52,944 bases of DNA from Collinsella sp. (GCA_018378775.1 JAGZWV010000015.1:1-52944); one strand, 5' to 3'; counted from the first letter of the stretch, positions 14,895 to 23,041 are shown. The notes: a model not told the origin generated them from the letters alone. A program made the numbers and translations.

Positions 14895-17336
14895 CTACCC
14901 CAGCGAGCGGTTGAGGGAGCCGAGCTCGTCGTTACCCATGGTGCGCCACATTTGGAAGATGCAACCGCGTGCAAGGAAAAAGAAGCCGTTGTCGACCAGT
15001 TGCACGGCGGCATCCGCCAGCTGATTCGTCACGGCGGACACTGGCGGCAGCTCAAGTCCAGCCGTGCGGATGGTCTCGACCGCTTCCTCGAACGTCGGCG
15101 GCTCGCTGACGCCCATCTCGTTCATGAGGCCCTGCATTTCTTCCAGCGCGCTGCTGCCCGATTCCTCACCGCGCGGCACTAGACGGTAACAAGCCAGCGC
15201 CAGGTCGAGCTGATCGCAATTCCAATAGGCAAACGCCAAGCGGTAGAACAGGTAGCCAATTGCAGAACGATCGCTGGCAATACGTAGGCCGTGGCGCGCC
15301 ACCTCGATAATCTCGTCAAAGCGCTCCAGACGCGCAAGCACGTTGATGAGCGCAAAGTGCGATTGCATGGACGAGCGCGCCAGATCGTAAAGATGGCGCA
15401 CCTCGGGCAGTGCTCGTTCAAAGTCCTCTTGCTCGGCGTAAAAGCTGCAAATCTCGTGCTGGGCAAAGTACAGCGCATCGGGCGCACGAAGGATCCGCAC
15501 AGAGTCGTCTTCTTCCAACACCGGTAGCACCATGCGCACCAGCTGGTTATCGCAAAACTGCGTTTGAACCGGACCTGTCGCCAAAAGCTCGGCGACGGCG
15601 CACTTAGCCTCCAACTCCTCGACAAGACGGGAAAAGCCTTCAAAAGCACCTGTACGGTCGACTTTTGCCTGCTCGCGCAATTCAACAACACGGGCCACGT
15701 ATGGGTCGTCGTCCTCTTCCATGACCTCCAACTCGTCAGCCGTATCGGCAAGCAGCAGATCGCGCAGCGCCGGCGGCAGCGTGCGATGGTCATCACGCGG
15801 ACGAGCATGAACCTCCGCAGGCTCAATCGTCTCCGGAGCGGTTGACTCATACGCCTCAAGCACACGCTTGCACGGCATATCGTCCATGTCCATGCTCTCA
15901 AGATCCTTGGCGACAGGCACGCAATCGGCCAGATAGGCCGCGCGCCCAAAGAAATACGTTGCGACAACGCGCTCACCCTGCTCACTGTCGGGAGCAGCAA
16001 TCTGCACATAACAGCGCGTGATGCAGGTGCCCGCGGCAAAACACGCTGCCGCAAGCGTGAGTGCCACGCGCGCATCGTGCTCCGCGGCCCAGATCGCGCG
16101 CGTGTCCTCGTCCAGCTCGCGCCAGGCGTCATCTTGAGCGTCGTATTCACGTTGCGGCATGGCATCAACGACAGAGCGTCCAAACCGAACGAGCATAATC
16201 CCCTCGGCAACGTTTGCCCGATAGGTATAGTCGAGCCGCGTGACCACGTTAAGCGCCTCGACAATGCGCGCGAAGCGGGTACGCACATCCCACTCACCGC
16301 CCGGCCGGCAAGCCACCGTACCCGGTTTGCCCCACGGGTTATCGCTCGAGGCCGTATCGAGCAGTCGGGGAACATCGTTGGTCGTCTTGGCGATATGCCA
16401 CGCATCAAAGAGCGCGCAGCCCTCAAGACTCGGCGAGGATGCCGCAGGGACCAATCCGGCCCCGATGCGCTCAAGGATGCCGGAGAGGCGGTTGAGACGG
16501 CACTCGATGGCAAGCAGCATGTCAATCTCGTCCTGGTCCAACAGGCTACGATCAAAATTGAGATAGAAAATCTTTGAGCGATCAATGCGAGCCAGGCTCA
16601 TCTCGGACTTGGCAGCGATGGTGCGCAGGCGGGGCAAGTCAATTTCGCTCATAAGGGCGGCGGCATAGCGCTCGATACCGCTCGGATTCTCGGCATGGTC
16701 AACGCGGTAGAGCAGCGTCTCGATAGCATCGGGGAGCGGTGCCGTGTTAAAGCCCAAAAACACCTCGACCGGCTCGGGCAACTTTACGAGCTTGATCTTG
16801 TCGACAACGTTTTGCATACCCTCGTCGAGTCCGCCGGCGTCCGCCGTGTTCACAATAGCGCTTTCGGAGTTGGCAAATATCACGTAGCGCAAGAACATCG
16901 AGGCCATGAACTCGCCGTAAGGAAGGGCGCGGGTCGAATTCCATGTCTCGTGGTCGGACTGCTCGCGCATGGGGCCTTCGGGAGAGCCGGCAGTTTGCGC
17001 ACACGCGCGCATTGCACCGTTGGCTTCCCTTACCATAATCTCACCAATACTGGAATCCGACTCGTCAAGGACCAGTTCCATGTCGGGATCGTTGGGCAGC
17101 GGAGCCTCGCTGACGGGGCGGTCCACCTTGTACACCTCACCCGAAACGCTTACGTAGCCCAAAAGCGACACATGACTTTTGCCAACGAATTCGACGACAT
17201 AACAAGATTCAAGCTGATCCTCGCCAAAGAGTTTCCAGACCACGCCATATGAGCGTCCCGCAGGCTGCTCGGGCATCGCCGGAAAGCGCTTCTTGGGATC
17301 GAGAAACCTGAGCCTGTATGTCGGACGCTCTGCCAC
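14895..17336 (-). CDS. Large protein of unknown function with C-terminal TPR-like helices
   Basis: I do not recognise this 813-residue protein. It has no signal peptide or membrane segment and is rich in acidic residues, so it is probably cytoplasmic. The middle part is mixed alpha/beta without a known catalytic motif. From about residue 640 the sequence becomes helical repeats of TPR type (HEICSFYAEQEDFERALPEVRHLYDLA, ALINVLARLERFDEIIEVARHGL, FYRLAFAYWNCDQLDLALACYR, shown here only in part), which usually mediate protein-protein contacts. Translation starts at GTG with AGGGTGA upstream. It stands alone between the AAA ATPase region and the tRNA-Arg repeat block. Codon use and GC content look like the neighbours, so recent transfer is not indicated. 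Confidence 0.75.
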   Translation of the reverse strand: MAERPTYRLRFLDPKKRFPAMPEQPAGRSYGVVWKLFGEDQLESCYVVEFVGKSHVSLLGYVSVSGEVYKVDRPVSEAPLPNDPDMELVLDESDSSIGEIMVREANGAMRACAQTAGSPEGPMREQSDHETWNSTRALPYGEFMASMFLRYVIFANSESAIVNTADAGGLDEGMQNVVDKIKLVKLPEPVEVFLGFNTAPLPDAIETLLYRVDHAENPSGIERYAAALMSEIDLPRLRTIAAKSEMSLARIDRSKIFYLNFDRSLLDQDEIDMLLAIECRLNRLSGILERIGAGLVPAASSPSLEGCALFDAWHIAKTTNDVPRLLDTASSDNPWGKPGTVACRPGGEWDVRTRFARIVEALNVVTRLDYTYRANVAEGIMLVRFGRSVVDAMPQREYDAQDDAWRELDEDTRAIWAAEHDARVALTLAAACFAAGTCITRCYVQIAAPDSEQGERVVATYFFGRAAYLADCVPVAKDLESMDMDDMPCKRVLEAYESTAPETIEPAEVHARPRDDHRTLPPALRDLLLADTADELEVMEEDDDPYVARVVELREQAKVDRTGAFEGFSRLVEELEAKCAVAELLATGPVQTQFCDNQLVRMVLPVLEEDDSVRILRAPDALYFAQHEICSFYAEQEDFERALPEVRHLYDLARSSMQSHFALINVLARLERFDEIIEVARHGLRIASDRSAIGYLFYRLAFAYWNCDQLDLALACYRLVPRGEESGSSALEEMQGLMNEMGVSEPPTFEEAVETIRTAGLELPPVSAVTNQLADAAVQLVDNGFFFLARGCIFQMWRTMGNDELGSLNRSLG

Positions 17337-17455
17337 GAAATATCACCCTGATCGGTCGCTTGAAGAAGGAGTGGTCGCGAATAAGTCGCGACATCTACTC
17401 GGAATCTTACACGAGTCGACAGGAAATCGTCCGCTTCACGCTCGCGCCTCGACCG

Positions 17456-17624
17456 AGGTTCGAATCCATGCAGCGGCGACATAAAAGAAAAGCCCCCGTT
17501 GCCGGGAGCTTTAATCTCAAATGGTGCGGCGTATAGGATTCCGCGCATCCGCTGCGCGGATCCGCACCGGCTTCGCCCGCCTGCCGGCGTGCTCGCCCGC
17601 GGGCTAAAAACGCTCCGCGTTTTC
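17456..17624 (-). repeat. tRNA-Arg tail-repeat unit A1
   Basis: In plus order: a T-arm-like AGGTTCGAATCC, a terminator hairpin (17491-17510, 8-bp stem and GCAA loop in the minus RNA), the last 20 bases of tRNA-Arg including CCA (17522-17541), and an 84-base GC-rich core (17541-17624). The core contains a hairpin ATCCGC-TGC-GCGGAT and ends in AAAACGC-TCC-GCGTTTT. The tail and terminator copy those of the real gene; the core is found in related form at tRNA-Leu. Confidence 0.85.
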
Positions 17625-17662
17625 TCACTTGATGCGATCTTCGACGCATCGCGATATAAAAA

Positions 17663-17796
17663 AGCCCCCGTTTCCGGAGGCTTAAAACTCAATTGGTGCG
17701 GCGTATAGGATTCCGCGCATCCGCTGCGCGGATCCGCACCGGCTTCGCCCGCCTGTCGGCGGACTCGCCCGCTCGCTAAAAACGCTCCGCGTTTTC
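17663..17796 (-). repeat. tRNA-Arg tail-repeat unit A2
   Basis: Terminator hairpin (17663-17682, GAAA tetraloop), tRNA-Arg tail (17694-17713) and an 84-base core (17713-17796) that differs from unit A1 at only a few positions. The stretch from terminator to tail matches the real tRNA-Arg 3' region over about 52 bases with one difference. In front of the terminator the T-arm is replaced by another hairpin, GATGCG with CGCATC. Confidence 0.85.
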
Positions 17797-17817
17797 TTGA
17801 CGCTCGCGCCTCGAACG

Positions 17818-17828
17818 AGGTTCGAATC
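17818..17828 (+). repeat. Inverted copy of the tRNA-Arg T-arm
   Basis: AGGTTCGAATC on the plus strand is the complement-oriented copy of the T-arm of the minus-strand tRNA-Arg and lies just past its terminator. Confidence 0.55.
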
Positions 17829-17845
17829 TCCGCAATGCCCCCGTA

Positions 17846-17872
17846 AAGGAAAAGCCCCCGTTTCCGGAGGCT
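17846..17872 (-). terminator. Terminator of tRNA-Arg
   Basis: An 8-bp stem with one G-U pair closes a GAAA tetraloop in the minus-strand RNA and runs into TTTTCCTTTA. It starts 12 bases past the CCA end. Confidence 0.88.
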
Positions 17873-17883
17873 TAAAGCTCAAT

Positions 17884-17960
17884 TGGTGCGGCGTATAGGA
17901 TTCGAACCTATGACGTTCTGATTCGTAGTCAGACCCTCTATCCAGCTGAGGTAACGCCGC
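17884..17960 (-). tRNA. tRNA-Arg(ACG)
   Basis: A 77-base gene including encoded CCA. The acceptor stem GCGGCGT pairs with ACGCCGC. The anticodon loop CT-ACG-AA reads CGN codons and its first A is expected to be converted to inosine by TadA. The T-arm is ATAGG-TTCGAAT-CCTAT. Partial copies of its 3' end lie on both sides. Confidence 0.97.
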
Positions 17961-17972
17961 AACGCACGGATT

Positions 17973-18001
17973 ATTATGCACGTGACCCCTCGATGGGTCA
18001 A
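17973..18001 (-). promoter_or_regulatory. Promoter of tRNA-Arg
   Basis: TTGACC and CATAAT are separated by 17 bases on the minus strand, with the -10 box 12 bases before the mature 5' end. Confidence 0.8.
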
Positions 18002-18057
18002 GCGACAATTTGGAAAAATTTTACGAAGTAGTGATTAAGACGCTCGCGCCCCGACCG

Positions 18058-18226
18058 AGGTTCGGACCCATGCGACGTCGTCATAAAAGAAAAGCCTCCG
18101 TTTCCGGAGGCTTAAAGTTCAATTGGCGCGGCGTATAGGATTCCGCGCATCCGCTGCGCGGATCCGCACCGGCTTCGCCCGCCTGCCGGCGTGCTCGCCC
18201 GCGGGCTAAAAACGCTCCGCGTTTTC
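18058..18226 (-). repeat. tRNA-Arg tail-repeat unit A4, upstream of the promoter
   Basis: A degenerate T-arm (AGGTTCGGACC), a terminator hairpin (18093-18112, perfect 8-bp stem), a tail with one change in the discriminator region (18124-18143) and the 84-base core (18143-18226), identical in the parts compared to unit A1. This unit is on the far side of the tRNA promoter, so it cannot be part of the tRNA transcript. Confidence 0.85.
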
Positions 18227-18282
18227 CTTTAGCTTATTGGAGTCAAGCTCAATCTCAAACTTTTTTGTGAAACGCAGTTTTG

Positions 18283-18660
18283 TCATGCTGCTCCGCATAT
18301 ACCGCCGTTCCCCGTACGATCGATTGGCTTTTCGATCACGTCAAACTTGGCATCAAGTTCCCTCAGGAGCGATCTCACCCGCTGGGCACAATCATAATCG
18401 GCAAACGAGATGCTCAGCATGCGCGCGACCTGGTTGGAAGTCCCAACTCCATAGAAGTGCTCCAGCGCCACAAGCCCCACGTGCGTCACAAAGGTCTCGA
18501 CCACATGCGGCGACTCCTCAAAACACCATTGTGTCAACGGACCCTCACTCGTCTGTCGAACCACCAGGCCACCCATGCCAGACGGCTCACACGTTACAAG
18601 CAGGTACTCCCCACCCTCGTCGCTCTCAAACAAAACCACCCGATCATCAAACAGCTCCAT
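18283..18660 (-). CDS. Hypothetical protein, 125 residues
   Basis: Not recognised. It is a small soluble protein with no membrane segment or signal peptide. The sequence suggests a beta-rich N-terminal half (DRVVLFESDEGGEYLLVTCE, then a GGLVVRQTSEG strand) and a helical C-terminal half ending in a region rich in Arg, Leu and Asp. The ATG has AAAGGGG seven bases upstream, a strong site, which is the main reason for calling it. It lies alone between the tRNA-Arg repeat block and serS. Its stop codon lies about 55 bases beyond the core of repeat unit A4. Confidence 0.7.
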   Translation of the reverse strand: MELFDDRVVLFESDEGGEYLLVTCEPSGMGGLVVRQTSEGPLTQWCFEESPHVVETFVTHVGLVALEHFYGVGTSNQVARMLSISFADYDCAQRVRSLLRELDAKFDVIEKPIDRTGNGGICGAA

Positions 18661-18786
18661 CGCGTCCCCTTTCTCTCGCTCTTATTTAGCAAAAGCATAG
18701 CAGGTAGATGGCTGTATACAGAACAGCTGTTCGTGTGTTTTCTATTGAGCTGTCCGCACGGCATGGTATGGACCTGCGCACGAAAT

Positions 18787-18810
18787 AGGGCGCCCCCGAA
18801 GGAGCGCCCT
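18787..18810 (-). terminator. Terminator of serS
   Basis: A 10-bp stem with one G-U pair closes a TTCG tetraloop. It begins 24 bases past the serS stop and is followed by a short T-rich run. Confidence 0.85.
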
Positions 18811-18833
18811 TGCATATCCCCTATGCAGCCAAC

Positions 18834-20117
18834 TTACGCGACCGGCTCGATCTTCTCGAGGCCGCCCATGTAGGGACGCAGAACCTCGGGAATCGTGATG
18901 GTGCCGTCGGCGTTCTGGTAGTTCTCCAGAATGGCAGCCATGGTACGACCAGCCGGCAGGCCGGAACCGTTAAGGGTGTGCAGGTAGCGCGAGCCCTTGA
19001 AGTTCTCGGGGTCGCGATACTTGATGTTGGCGCGACGGGCCTGGAAGTCGCCGCAATTGGAGCAGGAGCTGATCTCCTTGTAGGCGTTGTAGCTCGGCAG
19101 CCAGACCTCGACGTCGTAGGTCTGACGGGCAGAGAAGCCCAGGTCGCCGGTGCACAGGCTAATCACGCGATACGGCAGGCCCAGCTGCTGCAGCAGGTAC
19201 TCGGCCTCGGCGGTCATGCTCTCGAGCTCATCGTCGGACTCCTCCGGCTTAGCGAACTTGACCATCTCGACCTTGTCGAACTCGTGCTGACGGATGATGC
19301 CGCGGGTGTCGCGACCGGCGGAACCAGCCTCCTCGCGGAAGCAGGGGGTGAAGGCGGTGTAGCGACGCGGCAGAGTGTCGGCATCGAGGACCTCGCCGGC
19401 GTGCAGGTTGGTAAGCACGACCTCGGCGGTGGGGATCAGGAAGTTGTCGCCCGAGACGTGATAGGCGTCGTCCTCGAACTTGGGCAGCTGACCCGTGCCG
19501 AACATGGCCTGACGCTTGACGACGATGGGCGGCCACCACTCCTTAAAACCACGGCTGGTGTGCGTATCGAGGAAGAAGTTGATGAGGGCACGCTCCAGGC
19601 GGGCGCCGGCGCCACCGAGAACGGTGAAGCGGCTGCCGGAGAGCTTGTTGCCACGCTCGAAGTCGAGGATGTCCAGATCGGTGCCCAGATCCCAGTGCGG
19701 CTTAAAGTCGAAGTCGAACTCGCGCGGGGTGCCCCAACGACGGCGCTCAATGTTCTCGTCCTCGTCCTTGCCGTACGGCGTGGCCTCGCAAGGAATGTTG
19801 GGCAGGTGAGCCATGAAGTCGTACTGCTCCTGCTCGAGAGCAGTGCGGCGCTCGGCCAGACCGTCAATCTTCTCGTTGACGGCGCGCACGGCCTCCTTGG
19901 CGGCCTCGGCCTCGTCCTTCTTGCCCTCCTTCATCAGGGCGCCGATCTTCTTGGACTCGGCATTGCGCGTAGCCTGGAGCTCCTCGACCTCGGTGATGAC
20001 GGCACGGCGCTCGTCGTCGAGCTCAAAGAACTTCTCGCGATCCCAAGACGTCTGGCGGTTAGCCATGGCGACATCGATGGCATCGGGGTTCTCGCGAACA
20101 AACTTGATATCAAGCAT
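18834..20117 (-). CDS. serS: Serine--tRNA ligase
   Basis: Class II aminoacyl-tRNA synthetase that charges tRNA-Ser and tRNA-Sec with serine. The N-terminal 100 residues form the long antiparallel coiled coil that contacts the variable arm (DDERRAVITEVEELQATRNAESKKIGALM in part). Class II motif 2 is FREEAGSAGRDTRGIIRQHEF and motif 3 is GSGLPAGRTMAAILENYQ. The 427-residue length is standard. The ATG in MLDIKFVREN is chosen because GGAGG lies upstream; a frame nine codons longer lacks a site. A tRNA-Ser gene lies in the same window, but no T-box leader is seen before serS. Confidence 0.97.
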   Translation of the reverse strand: MLDIKFVRENPDAIDVAMANRQTSWDREKFFELDDERRAVITEVEELQATRNAESKKIGALMKEGKKDEAEAAKEAVRAVNEKIDGLAERRTALEQEQYDFMAHLPNIPCEATPYGKDEDENIERRRWGTPREFDFDFKPHWDLGTDLDILDFERGNKLSGSRFTVLGGAGARLERALINFFLDTHTSRGFKEWWPPIVVKRQAMFGTGQLPKFEDDAYHVSGDNFLIPTAEVVLTNLHAGEVLDADTLPRRYTAFTPCFREEAGSAGRDTRGIIRQHEFDKVEMVKFAKPEESDDELESMTAEAEYLLQQLGLPYRVISLCTGDLGFSARQTYDVEVWLPSYNAYKEISSCSNCGDFQARRANIKYRDPENFKGSRYLHTLNGSGLPAGRTMAAILENYQNADGTITIPEVLRPYMGGLEKIEPVA

Positions 20118-20228
20118 TAGATCCTCCGGCGATATACATTCCATTTAGGTTGCAACCTTGTACATGTATGGGCAAGTATATACTTATGAGCGTTTACGAC
20201 CCAACTCAACTACGCAAGAAGGCACCCA

Positions 20229-20402
20229 ATGGACGCAGTTTTTTCCTTTTTGTTTGGCACCCGCACCGGTTTTGCCATCCTTTTCGCCGGCGGCATCCTG
20301 TTATTTGCGATTCTTGCCTTTGTAATGGAGAAGCGTACCCATAAGATGTACGTCGACCGCGGACCCAAGTCCGAGGATGAGGAAGACAGCTTCTGGGACT
20401 AG
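20229..20402 (+). CDS. Small membrane protein, 57 residues
   Basis: A short gene with one membrane helix: after MDAVFSFLFGTRTG comes FAILFAGGILLFAILAFVME, then a basic stretch (KRTHKMYVDRG) and an acidic end (SEDEEDSFWD). The charge pattern predicts an outside N-terminus and a cytoplasmic tail. AGAAGG lies seven bases before the ATG. It is divergent from serS and its stop codon touches the outer arm of a long nested inverted repeat. Function is unknown; it resembles the small single-pass proteins often annotated hypothetical in Coriobacteriia. Confidence 0.75.
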   Translation: MDAVFSFLFGTRTGFAILFAGGILLFAILAFVMEKRTHKMYVDRGPKSEDEEDSFWD

Positions 20403-20557
20403 CCTGCCAAAAAGGGACAGGTTTATTTTGGTCGGTTTTATCTGGGCAAACGCAAGCGCCCCGCAACCGGTAACGATCCGGTTGCGGGGCGCTTTTCGCA
20501 TATACGACAAAACCGCAGGAAAAACCTGCCAAAATAAACCTGTCCCTAAATGGCAGG
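20403..20557. repeat. Nested 155-bp inverted repeat between convergent genes
   Basis: The outer arms run from cctgcca through agggacaggtttattttgg, matched in inverted form at the right end with few mismatches; an 18-bp part is perfect (20414-20431 with 20529-20546). An inner perfect 15-bp stem (20456-20470 with 20478-20492) sits near the same centre. The element begins at the base after the small membrane gene stop and ends two bases before the proC stop. It could serve as a bidirectional terminator and may be a palindromic mobile element. Confidence 0.85.
20456..20496 (+). terminator. Terminator of the small membrane protein gene
   Basis: A 15-bp perfect stem with a 7-base loop is followed by TTTT on the plus strand. 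It is the inner stem of the nested inverted repeat. On the opposite strand only a short T-run follows, so it may also slow proC transcripts. Confidence 0.8.
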
Positions 20558-20559
20558 TT

Positions 20560-21330
20560 TTACTGGAGAGTTGCGTCGATGGCCTTGACCAGGGCGCTGC
20601 GCATGCCGGCATCCTCGAGCGCGATGACGCCCTTGATGGTGGCACCACCGGGCGAGCATACGGCATCCTTCATCGCCGCAGGATGCTGGCCAGTTGCAAG
20701 CTGCAGCTTTGCCGTACCCAGCACCATCTGGCTCACAATGCGATAGGCATCGGCACGCGGGATACCGTGCTTGACCGCCGCATCGCCCAGGGCCTCGATT
20801 GCCATGGCGACAAATGCCGGAGCGCAACCACCCACCGTGCCGCCCACAAACAGCAGACTCGTATCGAGCTCGACCACCGCACCGAGTTTGCCAAGCAGAT
20901 CAAGCACCACTGCGCTCTGCTCATCACTAAGCGTGGAAGCCTTCTCGCAAGCGATGACGCCCTCGCCCACCGAAACCGGTGTGTTGGGCACCGTCGAGAT
21001 ATGCGCGACGCCCGGCAGGACCTGCTCCCACTTGGCACTGTCCCAGGTCCAGGCAACCGACAGAACGACCTTTTTGGCAAGAGCATCCTTGAGCGGGACG
21101 AATACCTTCTCGATCATGTACGGTTTGACCGCAGCGACCACGATATCGGATGCGGCGACAACCTCGGCGGCATCGTGGCAGGCGACCATGCCGCGCGCCT
21201 CGCAGCGCTCAACCAGTGCGTCGTAGCGACCCGCGCAGGCGCACATGTCGCTCGCAGCTACACCGGCAGCGATCCAGCCATCGGCCATAGCGCTCGCCAT
21301 ATTGCCAAAACCGACAAACCCAATCTTCAT
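20560..21330 (-). CDS. proC: Pyrroline-5-carboxylate reductase
   Basis: Last enzyme of proline biosynthesis, reducing 1-pyrroline-5-carboxylate with NAD(P)H. The N-terminal Rossmann motif is IGFVGFGNMASAM. The substrate region has VKPYMIEKV and the conserved PNTPVSVGEG segment. The C-terminal dimerisation and active-site part has GGTVGGCAPAFVAMAIEALGDAAVKHGIPRADA and the family signature VCSPGGATIKGVIALE. The 256-residue length is slightly short but complete. AGAGGAC precedes the ATG. It does not appear to share a transcript with rlmH downstream in gene order, being separated from it by about 70 bases. Confidence 0.95.
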   Translation of the reverse strand: MKIGFVGFGNMASAMADGWIAAGVAASDMCACAGRYDALVERCEARGMVACHDAAEVVAASDIVVAAVKPYMIEKVFVPLKDALAKKVVLSVAWTWDSAKWEQVLPGVAHISTVPNTPVSVGEGVIACEKASTLSDEQSAVVLDLLGKLGAVVELDTSLLFVGGTVGGCAPAFVAMAIEALGDAAVKHGIPRADAYRIVSQMVLGTAKLQLATGQHPAAMKDAVCSPGGATIKGVIALEDAGMRSALVKAIDATLQ

Positions 21331-21403
21331 ATCTCATAGTCCTCTCAGACACGCTCTTCAAAACGAAAGCTATTGTCCCACGCCATTGTTTCGTATTGCC
21401 GAC

Positions 21404-21874
21404 CTATTTGTGATACGGCTCGCCACGGCTGATCTTGCAGGCACGGTAAATCTGCTCTAGCAGCACCACACGCGCCAGGTTATGCGGCAAGGTAATGCGT
21501 CCAAAGCTGAGCATCTCGTCGGCGCGGGCGCGTACCTCATCACTCACGCCGTCCGAACCGCCGATTACAAAGGCGATGTCGCTGCTGCCTCGCAGCATAA
21601 GATCGTCGAGCCTCGCCGAGAGCTCCTCACTCGAACGCTCCTTGCCCTCGATAGCCAGCAGGATCACATGCGCTCGAGACGGCAAGGCAGCAAGAATCGC
21701 CGCCCCCTCCTTGTCGCGTGCGGCATCCACGCCGCCCGCCTTGGCCGGGTCAATATCGGCCACCTCGCGGATATCCACCTTGGCATAGGCGCCTAGGCGC
21801 TTGGTGTACTCAGCGCACGCGTCCTTCCAAAAGCGCTCTTTGAGCTTGCCAACACAAACGACGGTGTATTTCAC
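21404..21874 (-). CDS. rlmH: 23S rRNA (pseudouridine1915-N3)-methyltransferase RlmH
   Basis: SPOUT-class methyltransferase that adds a methyl to pseudouridine 1915 in helix 69 of 23S rRNA. The knot motifs are present: LLAIEGKERSSEELS, FVIGGSDGVS and the family-specific C-terminus RVVLLEQIYRACKISRGEPYHK. The 156-residue length is typical. It starts at GTG; the ribosome site AAGGAG overlaps the stop codon of the SPFH gene, which ends six bases upstream, so the two are likely coupled. Confidence 0.97.
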   Translation of the reverse strand: MKYTVVCVGKLKERFWKDACAEYTKRLGAYAKVDIREVADIDPAKAGGVDAARDKEGAAILAALPSRAHVILLAIEGKERSSEELSARLDDLMLRGSSDIAFVIGGSDGVSDEVRARADEMLSFGRITLPHNLARVVLLEQIYRACKISRGEPYHK

Positions 21875-21880
21875 GCGTGC

Positions 21881-22819
21881 CTACTCCTTTGACTCGTTCT
21901 GAACCTTACCGGTAGTCAGCATCTGCTCGAACATAGAGGCCGACTGCGAAAAGTCGCTCGGCAGCACGACCGTCGAGGTTTTACCCGTGCGAGCGAACTC
22001 CGTCATCATCTCGGACCACTGCGTAAACATGAACAGTTGGTTGGCCTCGTCATTGCCGACACCCGTCTCCTGGATGATCTCGAGCGAATCTTTGATACCC
22101 AGCGCAATGGCCTTGCGCTGGTTGGCGATGCCCTCGCCCGCCTTTTCCATAGCCTCGGCCTCGGCGGTCGCCTCGGTGACGCGCTTGATACGGTCTGCCT
22201 CGGCGAGCTCCTGTGCCGCAGCGCGCTTGCGCTGGGCGGCGTTGATGTCGTTCATGGAGTTCTCGACCTCGGTCGGCAGTGCGATTTTGGTGATGAGCGT
22301 CGACACGAGGGTGAAGCCGTAGGCGGCCATCTGCTCGGAAACGGTAGCGTTGACATCCTTGGCGATGTCATCCTTCTTGGCAAAGACCTCATCGAGTGTG
22401 TAGACGGGAATCGAAGAGCGCAGGGCGTCGGTGATGAAGTCACGCATCTGGTCGACGGGCTCCTGCAGCATGTAGTAGCTCTTGTAGATACCCGAATCTG
22501 CCGGGCCGGCGCCCATGTCATAGCTCACGTGGTACTGAGCAGAGACCTCAAGGCCGATGGTCACGTTGTCCTGGGTCTTAACGTCGATGCCAAAACCGTT
22601 TTTCATGGTGCGCAGACTCACCGTGGCGGCCTTGCGGTCGATCACGGGCACCTTCATGTGGAAGCCCGCGTTGACGATGCGGTTGAACTTGCCCAGACGC
22701 TCGATGATCACGGCATGCTGTTGTTCAACGACATAGCAGGCGTTGGGAAGCAGCAGCAACAAAATGATGATGGGAAGCAGAAGGCTCGTAAGGGCGGCAA
22801 TGATACCGGAAAACAGCAT
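21881..22819 (-). CDS. SPFH/Band 7 domain membrane protein
   Basis: Membrane-anchored stomatin-like protein (prohibitin/flotillin/HflK-C superfamily) thought to organise membrane microdomains or protease complexes. One N-terminal membrane helix (GIIAALTSLLLPIIILLLLL) is followed by the SPFH domain (VVEQQHAVIIERLGKFNRIVNAGFHMKVP and TVSLRTMKNGFGIDVKTQDNVT, shown in part). A helical coiled-coil region (INAAQRKRAAAQELAEADRIKRVTEATAEAEAMEKAGEG, in part) forms the oligomerisation stalk. The chosen ATG has GAGGAG six bases upstream. No NfeD or protease partner lies nearby; it is coupled to rlmH. Confidence 0.9.
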   Translation of the reverse strand: MLFSGIIAALTSLLLPIIILLLLLPNACYVVEQQHAVIIERLGKFNRIVNAGFHMKVPVIDRKAATVSLRTMKNGFGIDVKTQDNVTIGLEVSAQYHVSYDMGAGPADSGIYKSYYMLQEPVDQMRDFITDALRSSIPVYTLDEVFAKKDDIAKDVNATVSEQMAAYGFTLVSTLITKIALPTEVENSMNDINAAQRKRAAAQELAEADRIKRVTEATAEAEAMEKAGEGIANQRKAIALGIKDSLEIIQETGVGNDEANQLFMFTQWSEMMTEFARTGKTSTVVLPSDFSQSASMFEQMLTTGKVQNESKE

Positions 22820-22887
22820 GGTCTCTCCTCTGATAGGCACACGTTGGCATTAGGATACCCGTCCAAGGAGATCGTGTATAACAAAAA

Positions 22888-23022
22888 AGCCCCCATTGCT
22901 GGGAGCTCTTTCATTTAATGGTGCGGGCGAAAGGACGTCCGCGTATCCGCTTCGCGGATCCGCACCGGCTTCGGCCGCCTGCCGGCGTCCTCGCCAGCTC
23001 GCTAAAAACGCTCCGCGTTTTC
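22888..23022 (-). repeat. tRNA-Leu tail-repeat unit L1
   Basis: Terminator hairpin (22888-22907, GCAA tetraloop), 18-base tRNA-Leu tail (22919-22936) and an 86-base core (22937-23022). From A-run to tail the 54 bases match the real tRNA-Leu 3' region (23072-23125) with one difference. The core carries hairpin ATCCGC-TTC-GCGGAT and ends in AAAACGC-TCC-GCGTTTT, like the core at tRNA-Arg. Confidence 0.85.
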
Positions 23023-23041
23023 TTTACGCTCGCTCCTTCGC

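Larger units (their letters stand above)
17337..18282. other. Non-coding block around tRNA-Arg with three tail-repeat units
   Basis: No protein gene is supported here. The block holds a 7-bp hairpin (GTCGCGA with TCGCGAC, 17373-17391), three tail-repeat units, the tRNA-Arg gene, its promoter and its terminator. All the short open frames seen here are translations of the repeats. Confidence 0.7.

Noticed and set aside
17150..18008. Several short open frames across the tRNA-Arg repeat block
   Set aside because: Their translations repeat between units because they are read through the tail repeats and tRNA sequence; none has a ribosome site.
17541..18226. CRISPR array at the tRNA-Arg locus
   Set aside because: Repeat units are 130-190 bases with complex structure and only three copies; no short regular repeat-spacer pattern and no cas genes.
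18834..20200. T-box leaders before serS and metG
   Set aside because: No T-box consensus or specifier loop is visible and the leaders are short.
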